DNA from: Vibrio sp. JC009
Lineage (GTDB): Bacteria > Pseudomonadota > Gammaproteobacteria > Enterobacterales > Vibrionaceae
DNA: 64,000 nt
Direction of reading: 5' to 3'
Assembly: GCF_029016485.1 (NCBI RefSeq)
Contig: NZ_CP092106.1
Coordinates: 1,674,001 to 1,738,000, forward strand
The translations under genes were made by a program, and so were the position numbers. Below are positions 36,124 through 46,100 of this stretch, in pieces; the stretch's first letter is position 1; every line of letters begins with the position of its first letter. A model generated the notes under the pieces. That model searched no databases. It was given only the letters and a program-made list of their open reading frames with translations, and had not been told where the DNA came from.

Positions 36124-37508
36124 TTTAATTTGTCTCCAATTAAATACTGCAGAGCTTTATCAAGCCTTAAATGCGTACATGGCTGATCGGGTTCGGTTTC
36201 CATAGGTCTGAAACTGGTAAATTCAAAGCCTGCTTTCTGCCAGTATTCAATATTTGGCAGCTTTTTAGGTACCTCTCCCGGATACAGGGTAATTGGCTTA
36301 TTATTCAGCATCACGCCCTGAATAGCAGGATTGCTTGTGCCGTTGGATGATACAAACCCAGGCGTCGTGGCCTGAATAGAGGCAATGGTCATACAGCTCA
36401 TATCAATGTTTTCAAATGCGGCGTGCTGCCAGGACGGATGAACCATCTGCTGAAGCAGAGAAGCCAGGTTTGAATGCTGATCCGGCGTAACATGATCGGC
36501 TTTGGTTGCTGCGAACAGAACCTTATCTATTCGCGGCGCAAAGAGACGCCTTAAGATTGAACTCTGGCCGTAACGGAAGCTTTTCATTATCTGCTCAAGA
36601 GCCGATTTCATATCGTTAAATGAGTCGTGTCCCGAGTTTAGCGGTGACAGACAGTCCACAAGCACAATCTGGCGGTCAAAGGTGGAAAAGTAGTCATTAT
36701 AGAAACCTTTCACCACCTGCTTTTTGTACTCTTCGTAGCGCGATTTCAGCATATCGAACACTGAATGCTTTGGCGCTTTGGTTAATGACTCTTCACGGTT
36801 GTTGGTCGGGAAAGGGAAAAACTGCAGCACTGGTGCGCCCTCCAGTTCACCCGGCAGAACAAAACGCCCCGGCTGAACCCAGTGATAACCTTTTTCTTTG
36901 CACTGATGAAGATAATCAGTAAACATGCCGGAAATTTGCTGAAGCTGTTTTTCATCCGCTTCTGCGAGCGGGTCCAGTTTTGTTACTGCTTCAATCCAGC
37001 CTTCGGCTAATTTCTTTCTTGGTCCGGTTAAACGGGCAAACTGCGAGTTACTCCACTCTTCAAAGCTCATTTCCAGCAGAGGCAGGTCCAGCAACCATTC
37101 ACCCGGATAGTCGATAATATCCAGATACAAAGTGGAGGTTTTAGCAATAAAACGCTTAGCTCCTTTTTGCGGCTTGTAGCGGATCGCCAGACGAATTTCA
37201 CTCACATCACGTGTAGGCTCCGGCCAGGATGGAGGAGAATTATGAAGCGACTCAACCGCTTCATCGTAGGCAAAGCGCGGCACCATCAAGTTCTCCTGCG
37301 GCACTCTTCTTGCGCCAATCAGGCGACGGTCACGCGATACCGATAGAAGCGGCAAATTGTCATGCGTAGAGGAAAACAGAAGCTGATTCACCAGTGATGT
37401 AATAAACGCCGTCTTACCCGCCCGCGAAAGCCCGGTCACCGCCAGCCGCAAATGGCTGTCCATCCCGCGATTAATTAGGTCGTTTACTTCTTGGCGAATT
37501 TTTTTCAT
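36120..37508 (-). CDS. ycjX: YcjX P-loop NTPase
   Basis: The 462-residue protein has an N-terminal P-loop ([12 protein letters not shown]), the family-typical [17 protein letters not shown] segment (Walker B/switch region) and [12 protein letters not shown] near the C-terminus. This is DUF463/YcjX, a GTPase-like stress protein with the same length as the E. coli protein (465). It is the first gene of the ycjX-ycjF pair. The biochemical role is not established; link to envelope stress is by neighbourhood and literature on phage-shock genes. Confidence 0.93.
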   Translation of the reverse strand: MKKIRQEVNDLINRGMDSHLRLAVTGLSRAGKTAFITSLVNQLLFSSTHDNLPLLSVSRDRRLIGARRVPQENLMVPRFAYDEAVESLHNSPPSWPEPTRDVSEIRLAIRYKPQKGAKRFIAKTSTLYLDIIDYPGEWLLDLPLLEMSFEEWSNSQFARLTGPRKKLAEGWIEAVTKLDPLAEADEKQLQQISGMFTDYLHQCKEKGYHWVQPGRFVLPGELEGAPVLQFFPFPTNNREESLTKAPKHSVFDMLKSRYEEYKKQVVKGFYNDYFSTFDRQIVLVDCLSPLNSGHDSFNDMKSALEQIMKSFRYGQSSILRRLFAPRIDKVLFAATKADHVTPDQHSNLASLLQQMVHPSWQHAAFENIDMSCMTIASIQATTPGFVSSNGTSNPAIQGVMLNNKPITLYPGEVPKKLPNIEYWQKAGFEFTSFRPMETEPDQPCTHLRLDKALQYLIGDKLK

Positions 37509-37584
37509 TTATTACCTCATATGATTAGCCGTATTGGGGAGTCTAGGCCCTGGGCCCTGGGATGGAAGTACATTTTACCGCTTT

Positions 37585-37640
37585 CCCAGGGCCTATAGGA
37601 CGAAGTCCGGTGCCCATAGCCCATAGCCCATAGCCCATAG
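37585..37640. repeat. GGAC/GTCC hairpin with four CCCATAG tandem units
   Basis: After GGACGAAGTCC, the heptamer CCCATAG is repeated four times without interruption (37613-37640). A related unit with a GGACAAAGTCC centre and one CCCATAG lies at 55225-55263. Located between the starts of ycjX and the end of the fumarase gene. Confidence 0.8.
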
Positions 37641-37695
37641 TATAAATACAAAAACGGCCAGTAATAAACCGGCCGCAAAGTAAAGTTAAGTAAAC

Positions 37696-39216
37696 CTACC
37701 GTTTGTCAGACGCTTCAGCGATTTTAACCTTCCAGATATCCGGGCCAATCTCATGCGCATTGGCGCCGGTTGAATCAACGGCTACGGTTACCGGCATATC
37801 TTCCACTTCAAACTCGTAGATAGCCTCCATACCCAAATCTTCAAACGCCACAACCCGTGCTTTCTTAATCGCTTTAGACACCAGATACGCAGCGCCGCCC
37901 ACCGCCATCAGATAAACCGCTTTATGCTTTTTGATGGCATCGATGGCAACCGGGCCACGTTCCGCTTTACCTATCATTCCGGTCAGCCCGGTTTTTGTCA
38001 GCATCATCTCGGTAAACTTATCCATACGGGTTGAGGTTGTCGGGCCTGCCGGACCAACCACTTCATCGCGGACCGCATCAACAGGCCCTACGTAGTAGAT
38101 AAACTTGCCTTTAAAGTCGACACCTTCTGGCAGGCCATCGCCATTTTCCAGCATATGTTGAATGCGTTTATGCGCGGCATCGCGACCGGTCAGGATCTTA
38201 CCGGAAAGCAGCAGAGTTTCACCTGTCTTCCAGCTCTCGGCTTCTTCCTTAGTCACCTCATCCAGATTAACCTTACGTGCGGTTGCACCTGCATCCCAGG
38301 CGATATCCGGCCACTCATCAAGGCTAGGCGGAACCAGATCCGCAGGGCCGCTTCCATCCAGGCTAAAGTGAATATGGCGAACCGCGGCGCAGTTTGGAAT
38401 CATACAAACTGGCTTAGATGCGGCGTGAGTCGGTGCTGTCATGATTTTTACATCGACCACTGTCGTCATACCGCCAAGCCCCTGAGCTCCGATACCCAAC
38501 GCATTCACCCGGTTATAAATCTCAAGTCTCAGCTCTTCTTCAAAGTTTGAAGGCCCGCGCTCAATCAGATCCTGAATATCAACCGGCTGCATCAGTGCTT
38601 CTTTTGCCATTACTGCTGCTTTCTCAGCTGTACCACCGATACCAATTCCAAGAACCCCCGGCGGACACCAGCCTGCGCCCAGTGTTGGCATGATTTCTTC
38701 TACCCAGTCGGCAATATTGTCGGAAGGATTTAGCTTAACCATCTTGGTTTTGTTTTCCGAGCCGCCGCCTTTGGCTGCAATAAGGACTTCAACCTTATCA
38801 CCCGGCACCATGTCGATATGAACCACTGCCGGGGTATTGTCTTTGGTGTTAATTCGTTTACCGGCAGGATCCATCAGTACAGAGGCACGCAGCGGGTTAT
38901 CCGGATTGGTGTACGCCTGACGCGTTCCTTCATCCACCATTTCCTGAACCGTCTGGTCGGTTTCCCACTGAACATCCATGCCGATTTTAACAAAGCAGGT
39001 CACTATACCTGTATCCTGACAAATCGGGCGATGCCCTTCTGCACACATCTTAGAGTTGATCAAAATCTGGGCAATGGAATCTTTTGCCGGCTGACTCTTC
39101 TCTTTCTCATAGGCCTTTTCTAACGCTTTAACAAAGTCCAGAGGATGGTAATAAGAGATGTACTGGAGAGCATCAGCAATACTGCTGATGAAGTCTTGCT
39201 TCTTAATAATGGTCAT
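37696..39216 (-). CDS. fumA: Fumarate hydratase, class I (Fe-S)
   Basis: The 506-residue protein fuses the alpha and beta domains of class I fumarase/tartrate dehydratase. Cluster ligand regions are seen in order: PICQDTGIVTCFV, GWCPPGVLGIGIGG-adjacent and CMIPNCAAVRHIHF; the beta domain has LLSGKILTGRDAAHKR and GPTTSTRMDKFTE. It hydrates fumarate to malate with an oxygen-sensitive [4Fe-4S] cluster. Length equals that of Vibrio class I fumarases and is shorter than E. coli FumA (548). Divergent from pabB; single gene. A mesaconase or tartrate activity cannot be excluded. Confidence 0.92.
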   Translation of the reverse strand: MTIIKKQDFISSIADALQYISYYHPLDFVKALEKAYEKEKSQPAKDSIAQILINSKMCAEGHRPICQDTGIVTCFVKIGMDVQWETDQTVQEMVDEGTRQAYTNPDNPLRASVLMDPAGKRINTKDNTPAVVHIDMVPGDKVEVLIAAKGGGSENKTKMVKLNPSDNIADWVEEIMPTLGAGWCPPGVLGIGIGGTAEKAAVMAKEALMQPVDIQDLIERGPSNFEEELRLEIYNRVNALGIGAQGLGGMTTVVDVKIMTAPTHAASKPVCMIPNCAAVRHIHFSLDGSGPADLVPPSLDEWPDIAWDAGATARKVNLDEVTKEEAESWKTGETLLLSGKILTGRDAAHKRIQHMLENGDGLPEGVDFKGKFIYYVGPVDAVRDEVVGPAGPTTSTRMDKFTEMMLTKTGLTGMIGKAERGPVAIDAIKKHKAVYLMAVGGAAYLVSKAIKKARVVAFEDLGMEAIYEFEVEDMPVTVAVDSTGANAHEIGPDIWKVKIAEASDKR

Positions 39217-39315
39217 CGCTTCCCTCTTTTTTTAATTATTGAACTGATTTTATGATACTCTTGCTCGCCACAGCATTCCATTCGCTGTTTTCAGTCTTTG
39301 TCACAGTTTATACAA

Positions 39316-40680
39316 ATGAATAACAATACGTCTCACAAGTTAAATACTCTAAAACTTCCTTACTTTCCGCAACTTGCACAGCAGTTATTTGCACCGATTT
39401 CAGATCAGCCATGGGCAATGTTACTAAAATCCGCATCTGCAACACATCCGGATAGCCGTTTTGACATCCTGGTCGCAAACCCGCTTGTCACCCTGGAAAC
39501 CACAGGTAAAAAGACAAAGATTTCTGAAGGCAGCCAGATAAACTGGTCTGAAGATGACCCGTTTTCTCTTCTGGATCAGCACCTTAATGAAAAGCTTCCT
39601 GAAAGACAACAGGCTGAAGATATTCCTTTTACCGGCGGAGCACTTGGCTATTTCAGTTATGACTTAGGCCGCCGGGTGGAAAAGCTTCCGGAAATCGCAA
39701 AAGCCGATATCGCAATCCCGGAAATGGCTGTGGGCATTTATGACTGGGCACTGATTGTTGACCATAAACTACAGTCGGCGTTTTTTGTTGGCGATAACCT
39801 AAGTGATAACAGACAGTGGCTGGAATCTCAGGCAAAGCAGACAACGAAGCCGTTTGCACTGACATCAGACTGGTCATCAAATATGAGTGAATCTGAGTAT
39901 TCCTATAAGTTTTACGCAATTCAGGAATACCTGCGCTCCGGCGACTGCTATCAGATTAACCTTTCACAAAGATTTTCCGCATCCTACACAGGTAGCGAAT
40001 GGGAAGCCTACAGCAAACTTGAACAGGACAATGAAGCGCCCTTTTCTGCATTTATAAAGATTCCGCAAGCGTCCATTCTCAGCGTATCACCGGAGCGGTT
40101 TATCAGCGTAAACGGGCAGATGGTAGAAACAAAACCCATTAAAGGCACCCGCCCCCGCTCGAGTGACCCTGTCACTGACAAGGCAAATGCTGAAGAGCTG
40201 AAAAACGCACCTAAAGATCAGGCTGAAAACCTGATGATTGTTGACCTGCTGCGCAATGATATCGGACGCGTTGCCAAACCCGGCTCTGTCTCTGTGCCCA
40301 AGCTGTTTGAGATTGAAAGCTTCCCGTCAGTTCATCATTTGGTGAGCACTGTGACAGCGTCACTGGGTGCCGGTTACTCATCTACAGATCTGTTAAGAGC
40401 AGCCTTTCCCGGCGGCTCAATAACCGGCGCGCCTAAAGTCAGAGCCATGGAAATCATTGAAGAACTGGAGCCTCAGCGTCGTTCGGTATATTGTGGAAGC
40501 ATTGGGTATATCAGCCGATGCGGAAAAATGGATACCAGTATCACCATAAGAACTCTGATCGCCTCTGAAAATACGCTATACGCCAGTGCCGGCGGAGCGA
40601 TTGTCGCAGACAGTAAATGTGACGAAGAGTATCAGGAGACCTATCACAAACTCAGTAAGATTCTTCCGGTGCTGCGATGA
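39316..40680 (+). CDS. pabB: Aminodeoxychorismate synthase component I
   Basis: Start taken at the ATG at 39316 (MNNNTSHKLNTLK; 454 residues), not the in-frame TTG upstream. The chorismate-binding domain shows GDCYQINLSQRF, VETKPIKGTRPR (the PIKGT motif that distinguishes PabB), DLLRNDIGRV, FPGGSITGAPKVRAMEII and YCGSIGYI. With PabA it converts chorismate and glutamine to 4-amino-4-deoxychorismate for folate synthesis in the cytoplasm. The stop codon overlaps the start of nudL (ATGA), the same order as in enterobacteria. Confidence 0.95.
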   Translation: MNNNTSHKLNTLKLPYFPQLAQQLFAPISDQPWAMLLKSASATHPDSRFDILVANPLVTLETTGKKTKISEGSQINWSEDDPFSLLDQHLNEKLPERQQAEDIPFTGGALGYFSYDLGRRVEKLPEIAKADIAIPEMAVGIYDWALIVDHKLQSAFFVGDNLSDNRQWLESQAKQTTKPFALTSDWSSNMSESEYSYKFYAIQEYLRSGDCYQINLSQRFSASYTGSEWEAYSKLEQDNEAPFSAFIKIPQASILSVSPERFISVNGQMVETKPIKGTRPRSSDPVTDKANAEELKNAPKDQAENLMIVDLLRNDIGRVAKPGSVSVPKLFEIESFPSVHHLVSTVTASLGAGYSSTDLLRAAFPGGSITGAPKVRAMEIIEELEPQRRSVYCGSIGYISRCGKMDTSITIRTLIASENTLYASAGGAIVADSKCDEEYQETYHKLSKILPVLR

Positions 40681-41264
40681 ACAGTGACGAGTTTATCCGC
40701 AACTTCTCCCTTAACCTGCCTGTGGAGTATCACAGCGAAAGTCTTGAAAGACTTTCCGGGCAAAGCACCGCGCATTTTCGAAAAGCGGCTGTGCTGATTG
40801 GCTGCGTTGAGCGAAATAGCGGCCTGAATATTATTCTTACCCGAAGAGCCCGCCACCTGAGACACCATCCGGGGCAGATCGCCTTTCCCGGAGGCAAGTA
40901 TGAAGAATCCGACCATTCGCTGGAACAAACCGCGATTCGTGAAGCCTGGGAAGAGACCGGAATTCCCGCGCATCAGGTTGAAGTTCTCGGCAAATTGCCT
41001 GAGCTGGTGACCATTTCCCGCTTTAGCGTCACCCCGGTTATCGCCAGAGTCAGCGCAGATTATCAGCCTGTCATTGATAAAAATGAAGTGGACGATCTGT
41101 TTGAGGTCCCGGCCAGCCACCTGCTTAATATTGAGCAACTCTACAGCCAGCGTTTTAACATCCAGGGTATCAACCACAGGGTATTTGCCATTCCATATAA
41201 GCATCATTTTATCTGGGGCGTAACCGCCCAAATCATACAGGCTCTACAACAACAGATAAAATAG
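40677..41264 (+). CDS. nudL: Nudix hydrolase, CoA pyrophosphatase-like NudL
   Basis: The 195-residue protein has a Nudix box GGKYEESDHSLEQTAIREAW followed by EETGI; the REAWEETG core is intact. The flanking LTRRARHLRHHPGQIAFPGG is the UPF0035/CoAse signature of the YeaB (NudL) group, which hydrolyses CoA or its derivatives to phosphopantetheine and 3',5'-ADP in related enzymes. It overlaps pabB by four bases and is certainly co-translated with it. Confidence 0.92.
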   Translation: MNSDEFIRNFSLNLPVEYHSESLERLSGQSTAHFRKAAVLIGCVERNSGLNIILTRRARHLRHHPGQIAFPGGKYEESDHSLEQTAIREAWEETGIPAHQVEVLGKLPELVTISRFSVTPVIARVSADYQPVIDKNEVDDLFEVPASHLLNIEQLYSQRFNIQGINHRVFAIPYKHHFIWGVTAQIIQALQQQIK

Positions 41265-41343
41265 ACACGCCGTACTTTAAATTATCGACGTAGAAGGTAT
41301 ATTAGAGGGGAGTTGGCCCGGCAGATAACCATAACGGTAAATA

Positions 41344-41823
41344 ATGATAACAATCAGAAAAGCGAAACTAAAAGATTACTCGATTCTTATGGATATGAAA
41401 GTGTCCGAAGAGCAGCGCAACTTTGTCACCGGTTTTTCTGAACTGTACCAGAACCGCACGCCTGATCATGACTTTTTTGTTATCAATAACGGCTCTGAGC
41501 TGCTTGGCTTTTTTTTGATAGATAAAGCCTACTCCAAGGAGTACACCTTTACTCAGCAGCGTGAATTAGGGCTGAGAAACTTTATGATTGATGAGAAGCA
41601 TCAGCGTAAAGGTTATGCCGTAGAGGCGCTGAAAAAACTGCTTAATTACCTGTACGGTGCCTATTCAGACTACCGCTCTATCTGCCTTACCGTGAATAAG
41701 AAAAATGAAGCTGCCTATAACTGCTACCTGAAAGCCGGGTTTAAAGACACAGGTGATATTTATCGCGGCGGTGACTTCGGGCCCCAGCATATTCTTAGAA
41801 AGAGACTGGATAGTTTTTCGTAG
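41344..41823 (+). CDS. GNAT-family acetyltransferase
   Basis: The 159-residue protein has a GNAT core: LGFFLIDKAYSKEY strand, the acetyl-CoA loop FMIDEKHQRKGYAVEALKKLL (Q-R-K-G-Y-A), and CLTVNKKNEAAYNCYLKAGF, the usual motif B. The resemblance is to spermidine/spermine or small-amine acetyltransferases (Asn and Tyr positions), but the substrate is not evident. It lies 80 bp after nudL on the same strand and ends just before MITE copy D. Confidence 0.85.
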   Translation: MITIRKAKLKDYSILMDMKVSEEQRNFVTGFSELYQNRTPDHDFFVINNGSELLGFFLIDKAYSKEYTFTQQRELGLRNFMIDEKHQRKGYAVEALKKLLNYLYGAYSDYRSICLTVNKKNEAAYNCYLKAGFKDTGDIYRGGDFGPQHILRKRLDSFS

Positions 41824-41853
41824 TTAAGTTTACACAATATCGAGTTGTGTACT

Positions 41854-42115
41854 GTCACTCTTATGCACAATATTAAAGTGACCAGAGAACGGTTCTCCCC
41901 CTTGAGTTAAAAAGCCTAACTGGTTGATAAAGCTAATAGAAGGGGGAGTTAGAGGGGGTTGGTTATACCATGCATGATTAGACCACCAAAACTTAAGCTC
42001 ATGAGAAACAACCCCTCCCAGCCTCCCCTTCGATGTTACTTATTCGAAAATCCGGCCTTTCGAGGCTAAGGGGAGGAGCATTCTTTGGCTCCTTATACTT
42101 GTGTATAAGAGTCAG
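41854..42115. mobile_element. MITE copy D (262 bp) with an exact Tn5 outside-end match
   Basis: Opposite orientation to the copy at 30430. The right end, 42097-42115, is on the reverse strand identical at all 19 positions to the IS50 outside end. The left end (41854-41872) is partly decayed. No target duplication remains. The element reaches to within 2 bp of the stop codon of the HD-GYP gene. Confidence 0.9.
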
Positions 42116-42117
42116 CT

Positions 42118-43179
42118 TCAGCTCCCTTCCGCCTGCTCTTTTGCATTCCACTCTTCCATAATCGCCATCAACTCGTCCTTCATTTCAATAAAGGCATCGA
42201 CCAGTCTTGGCTCAAAGTGACTGCCTGCTGAGTTCTGAATTTCTTCAAATGCCTTCTCAACCGGCCAGGGCTCTTTGTATGGTCTTCTCATGGTTAGTGC
42301 ATCAAACACATCTGCCAGGGCCACTATCCTTGCGGACTCAGGAATATCGTCACCTTCCAGGCCAAACGGATATCCGCTGCCATCCCATTTTTCATGATGA
42401 TAACGGGCAATTTCGGCTGCCTGCTTAAACAGCGGGGCTTCGCTTCGGTTCAGGATTTTATAACCAATTTCACAGTGGGTTTTCATCACTTCCCACTCAT
42501 CAATATTCAGCTTCCGTGGCGCTTTAAGAATCGAATCTACGATACCGATTTTACCTGTGTCGTGCATAGGGGCGGCAAGTTCCAGTATTTTTGCATCATC
42601 CACATGCCAGTTGACCTTTTTCGCCAGAGCGCCGGCGTAGGCCGCCATACGCCAGATATGAACACCGGTATCGTTGTCGTTATAGTGCCCGGCTTCACCC
42701 AGCATAAAAATCGCAGATTTATGCGACTCATCTAACTCTTTAGTTCGCTTAACCACTTCCCGCTCGATTGCGCGCCTTTGATTAGCAAGCGCAAGATGAT
42801 TGGATACACGAGCCTTAACTATCGCTGCATTCACCGGCTTGGTAATATAATCAACCGCGCCCAGTTTTAGCCCCAGGGTTTCGTCTTCCACCTCTGTCAT
42901 GGCGGTAACAAATATAATAGGAATCGCGGCTGTCTCTTCGTCCGCTTTTAATCTTTTACAGACTTCATGACCATCAATTTCCGGCATCATGACATCGAGC
43001 AGGATCAGATCGGGCTTTTTTAGTTTTGCGATTTTTAACGCAGTCTGTCCGTTTGTTGCAATTCGTACCTGATACTCATCGCTAAGAATCCCCTTTAGTA
43101 CGTCAATATTTTCAGGGGTATCGTCAACAATAAGCAGGTTTTGTTTTTCTGTTAATTCATCCATTTCTTCAGGCGCCAT
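42118..43179 (-). CDS. Response regulator with HD-GYP c-di-GMP phosphodiesterase domain
   Basis: The 353-residue RpfG-like protein has a receiver domain (acidic D19-D20, phospho-acceptor D62, K114) and an HD-GYP domain with the HD pair at H206-D207 (MHDTGKIGI) and HHEKWDGSGYP at 261-271. All diagnostic residues are present, so c-di-GMP hydrolysis to pGpG or GMP is expected. The start overlaps the hybrid kinase gene by 11 bp; the kinase is the obvious phosphodonor. It is the last gene of the binding protein-kinase-regulator operon, and a MITE abuts its stop. Confidence 0.93.
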   Translation of the reverse strand: MAPEEMDELTEKQNLLIVDDTPENIDVLKGILSDEYQVRIATNGQTALKIAKLKKPDLILLDVMMPEIDGHEVCKRLKADEETAAIPIIFVTAMTEVEDETLGLKLGAVDYITKPVNAAIVKARVSNHLALANQRRAIEREVVKRTKELDESHKSAIFMLGEAGHYNDNDTGVHIWRMAAYAGALAKKVNWHVDDAKILELAAPMHDTGKIGIVDSILKAPRKLNIDEWEVMKTHCEIGYKILNRSEAPLFKQAAEIARYHHEKWDGSGYPFGLEGDDIPESARIVALADVFDALTMRRPYKEPWPVEKAFEEIQNSAGSHFEPRLVDAFIEMKDELMAIMEEWNAKEQAEGS

Positions 43180-46100
43180 GCGTTAGCTTTCTGACTTCAG
43201 TCAGAGCAAGTTCAAAATCATACTGACGTATTGACCGGGCAACACTCTCTAGTTGCATCCGGGCCTCGGTATCCATCTGATGTTCTAAAAGCGAATCAAT
43301 CACCTCTTCTGCTTCACCATCAAAGTCTTCAAGCAGAGCTGCCAACCTTTCAAGCATGTTCCGGTATTCCTCATCACTTAACGCCTCCAGCTCCGCTTTC
43401 TGACCGTCCTGAGTCTGTGCAAGGTACTTCTTGATTTCCTTCTCTACCCGGAAAAACTCATCCTCCACCTCTGCCAGCATCAGATTATCTTCTGATTCGC
43501 TATCAACCGCTTTCTCTGTTCCGGCAGCAAGTTTGGCCAGGATCTCCGCACCTATGGTGGCTGCTGTACCTTTTAATGTGTGCAGCAGGCGGGACATTAA
43601 CGCGCGGTCGGCATTTTCCTGGGCAAAGGCTATCTCAGTAATAAAGTTTTCTTCATTTTCCAGATAACGCAAAACAAGCTTTCTGTATTCCTCATCCGAC
43701 AGTTCCATACTAAATTTGGTTCTTTCAACATTTAGCCGGCTCAGAGAGCGCTCATTTATCGGTTCACCGAGCCCGTTAGCACCCTTTTCTTCAACCGGCG
43801 TAGCAAACCATTTAATCAGCTTATTGCGCAGGTTTTCCACATTAATGGGTTTGGCAATATGGTCATTCATACCGCAATCCATCATGGCACTCACTTCATC
43901 ATGCATGGCGTTTGCGGTCATCGCGATAATAGGCAGCTCCAGATAGCCGTCCATCTTACGGATACGTGCGGTGGCTTCGTAGCCATCCATCACCGGCATC
44001 TGAATGTCCATCAAAACACCGTCAAAGTCAGCCGTCTGCAACTTATCAACCGCCTGCTGACCGGTCTCAGCAACAATGGCTTCAATGCCAAACTTAGACA
44101 AGAGCTCTATCGCCACTTCCTGGTTGAAAACATTATCCTCAGCCAGCAGGAGTTTTTTCCCGGCAAGAAGTGAGACATCATGCTCTCTGCTGCTCTCTTT
44201 GCCCTGCTTAGAACCGAACATATCGGTACTTAGACCAAAAGCCTGCCTCAATGTTTTCAGCAAGGTACAAGGTGTTATAGGTTTTGAAAGGATCTGACTT
44301 ACCGACATATCTCTTGCAGAGATAATCTGATCCAGTTCACTGGTGCCGTATGCCGACATCATAATCACAGGCGGAACCTTCAGAGAAGCATTTTCAGCCA
44401 ATGAAGCAAGACAGTCAAAACCCGATGCGCCCGGCATTTTCCAGTCCAGTATGACAGCATCGTACTCCAGATGCGGCGTTTCGCTGTTTAGCTCCTCAAT
44501 CAGCTCAGCGCCATCGGACATGGTGTCATACTTAACATTGAAGTTGTCCAGCATGCGGGTAAAGACATCCAGGCTGCTTTGGCTGTCGTCTACCACCAGC
44601 ACATTTTTGCCTTTTAAGTCTTTGGCCGCTAAAAGCTCAGCGCAGCTTTGCTCCATACTTTTGGCTAACGGGAACTTAGCAGTGAAATAGAAGCGGCTAC
44701 CCGTGCCCTCCTTGCTCGACGCCCAGATATTCCCGCCCATCATGGAAACCAGCCTCTTGCTGATTGACAAGCCAAGCCCGGTACCGCCAAATTTTCTGGT
44801 TGTGGAGCGGTCAGCCTGCTGAAACGGCTGGAACAGATTTGCCATCTGCTCGGTACTCATCCCAATTCCGGTATCTTTTACCTGAAAGGTAATCATGGCT
44901 TCGTCGTTTTGAGTCTTAGCCGTCGCACTGACGATCACTTCACCGGAATGGGTAAACTTAATCGCGTTATTACAAAGGTTAAGCAGGATCTGCTGAAGGC
45001 GCAGCGGGTCACCAACAAGCCAGTTTGGAATATTCTGGTCAATATCAAACAGCAGCTCCAGTCCCTTTTGCTCCGCTTTGATAGTCAGAACATCAGCAAG
45101 GTTTTCAAATGTATCCTGAATAAAGAACTCTTTATTTTCCAGCTCCAGTTTACCGGCTTCGACCTTGGAGATATCCAGAATATCATTGATGATCACCAGC
45201 AGAGATTCCGCCGACCTGTGGATCTTATCCACATAGTTTCTCTGCTTGGCAGACAAATCCGATTGCAGCGCAAGATAAGACATACCGATAATGGCATTCA
45301 TCGGTGTTCGGATCTCATGACTCATGGTGGCAAGAAACTGGCTCTTAGAACTGTTAGCCATCTCGGCCTGTTCTTTAGCACTTTGCAGGTTGGCTTCCAC
45401 TTCCTTCCTCAGCGAGATATCCTGGAACACCGCCACGTGACCATCCAACTCGCCATCTTTATAGATAGGCACCGCATTCACTGATACAGGAAAAGCTTCG
45501 TTGTTCTTTTTGAAAAAGCGCTCATCGTCAGACGCATAGTTATTGGCCTGCTTCATATTGAGCATGATTGGACAATGCTCGCTGTCGACTTCATTTCCAT
45601 CGGCATTATGGTGATGAATCAGCTCGTGAATATCCTGGCCGATAACTTCCTGTTCAGAATAGCCAATTAACTCAAGAGCCTTAGGGTTGATAAAGCTGCA
45701 TTTCCCCTCTCTATCAACCGCATACACACCTTCACCCATGGTATTTGTCAGGCTCTGAAGGAAGCGGTTATTTTCCTGTATGGTAAACTCCATTTCCTTG
45801 CGGCTGGTAATATCGGTCCGGATGGCAAAGTACTGACTCTTATTACCCTCGCTATCCAGAACAGGAACAATGGTGGCTGAAAACCAGCTAAAACCACCAT
45901 TTTTGTTTCTGTTCTTAACCTCTCCATTCCAGATCTCGCCTCTGGCCACCGTTGACCACAGCCCCTGATAAAAATTCTCGGAATGAGCGTCACTTTTAAA
46001 TATTCTGTGATTCTTACCTAACAACTCTTCCCGGCTATAACCGGAAATCTCACAGAACTTATCATTAGCATAAATGATATTTCCTTCGGTATCGGTGGCA

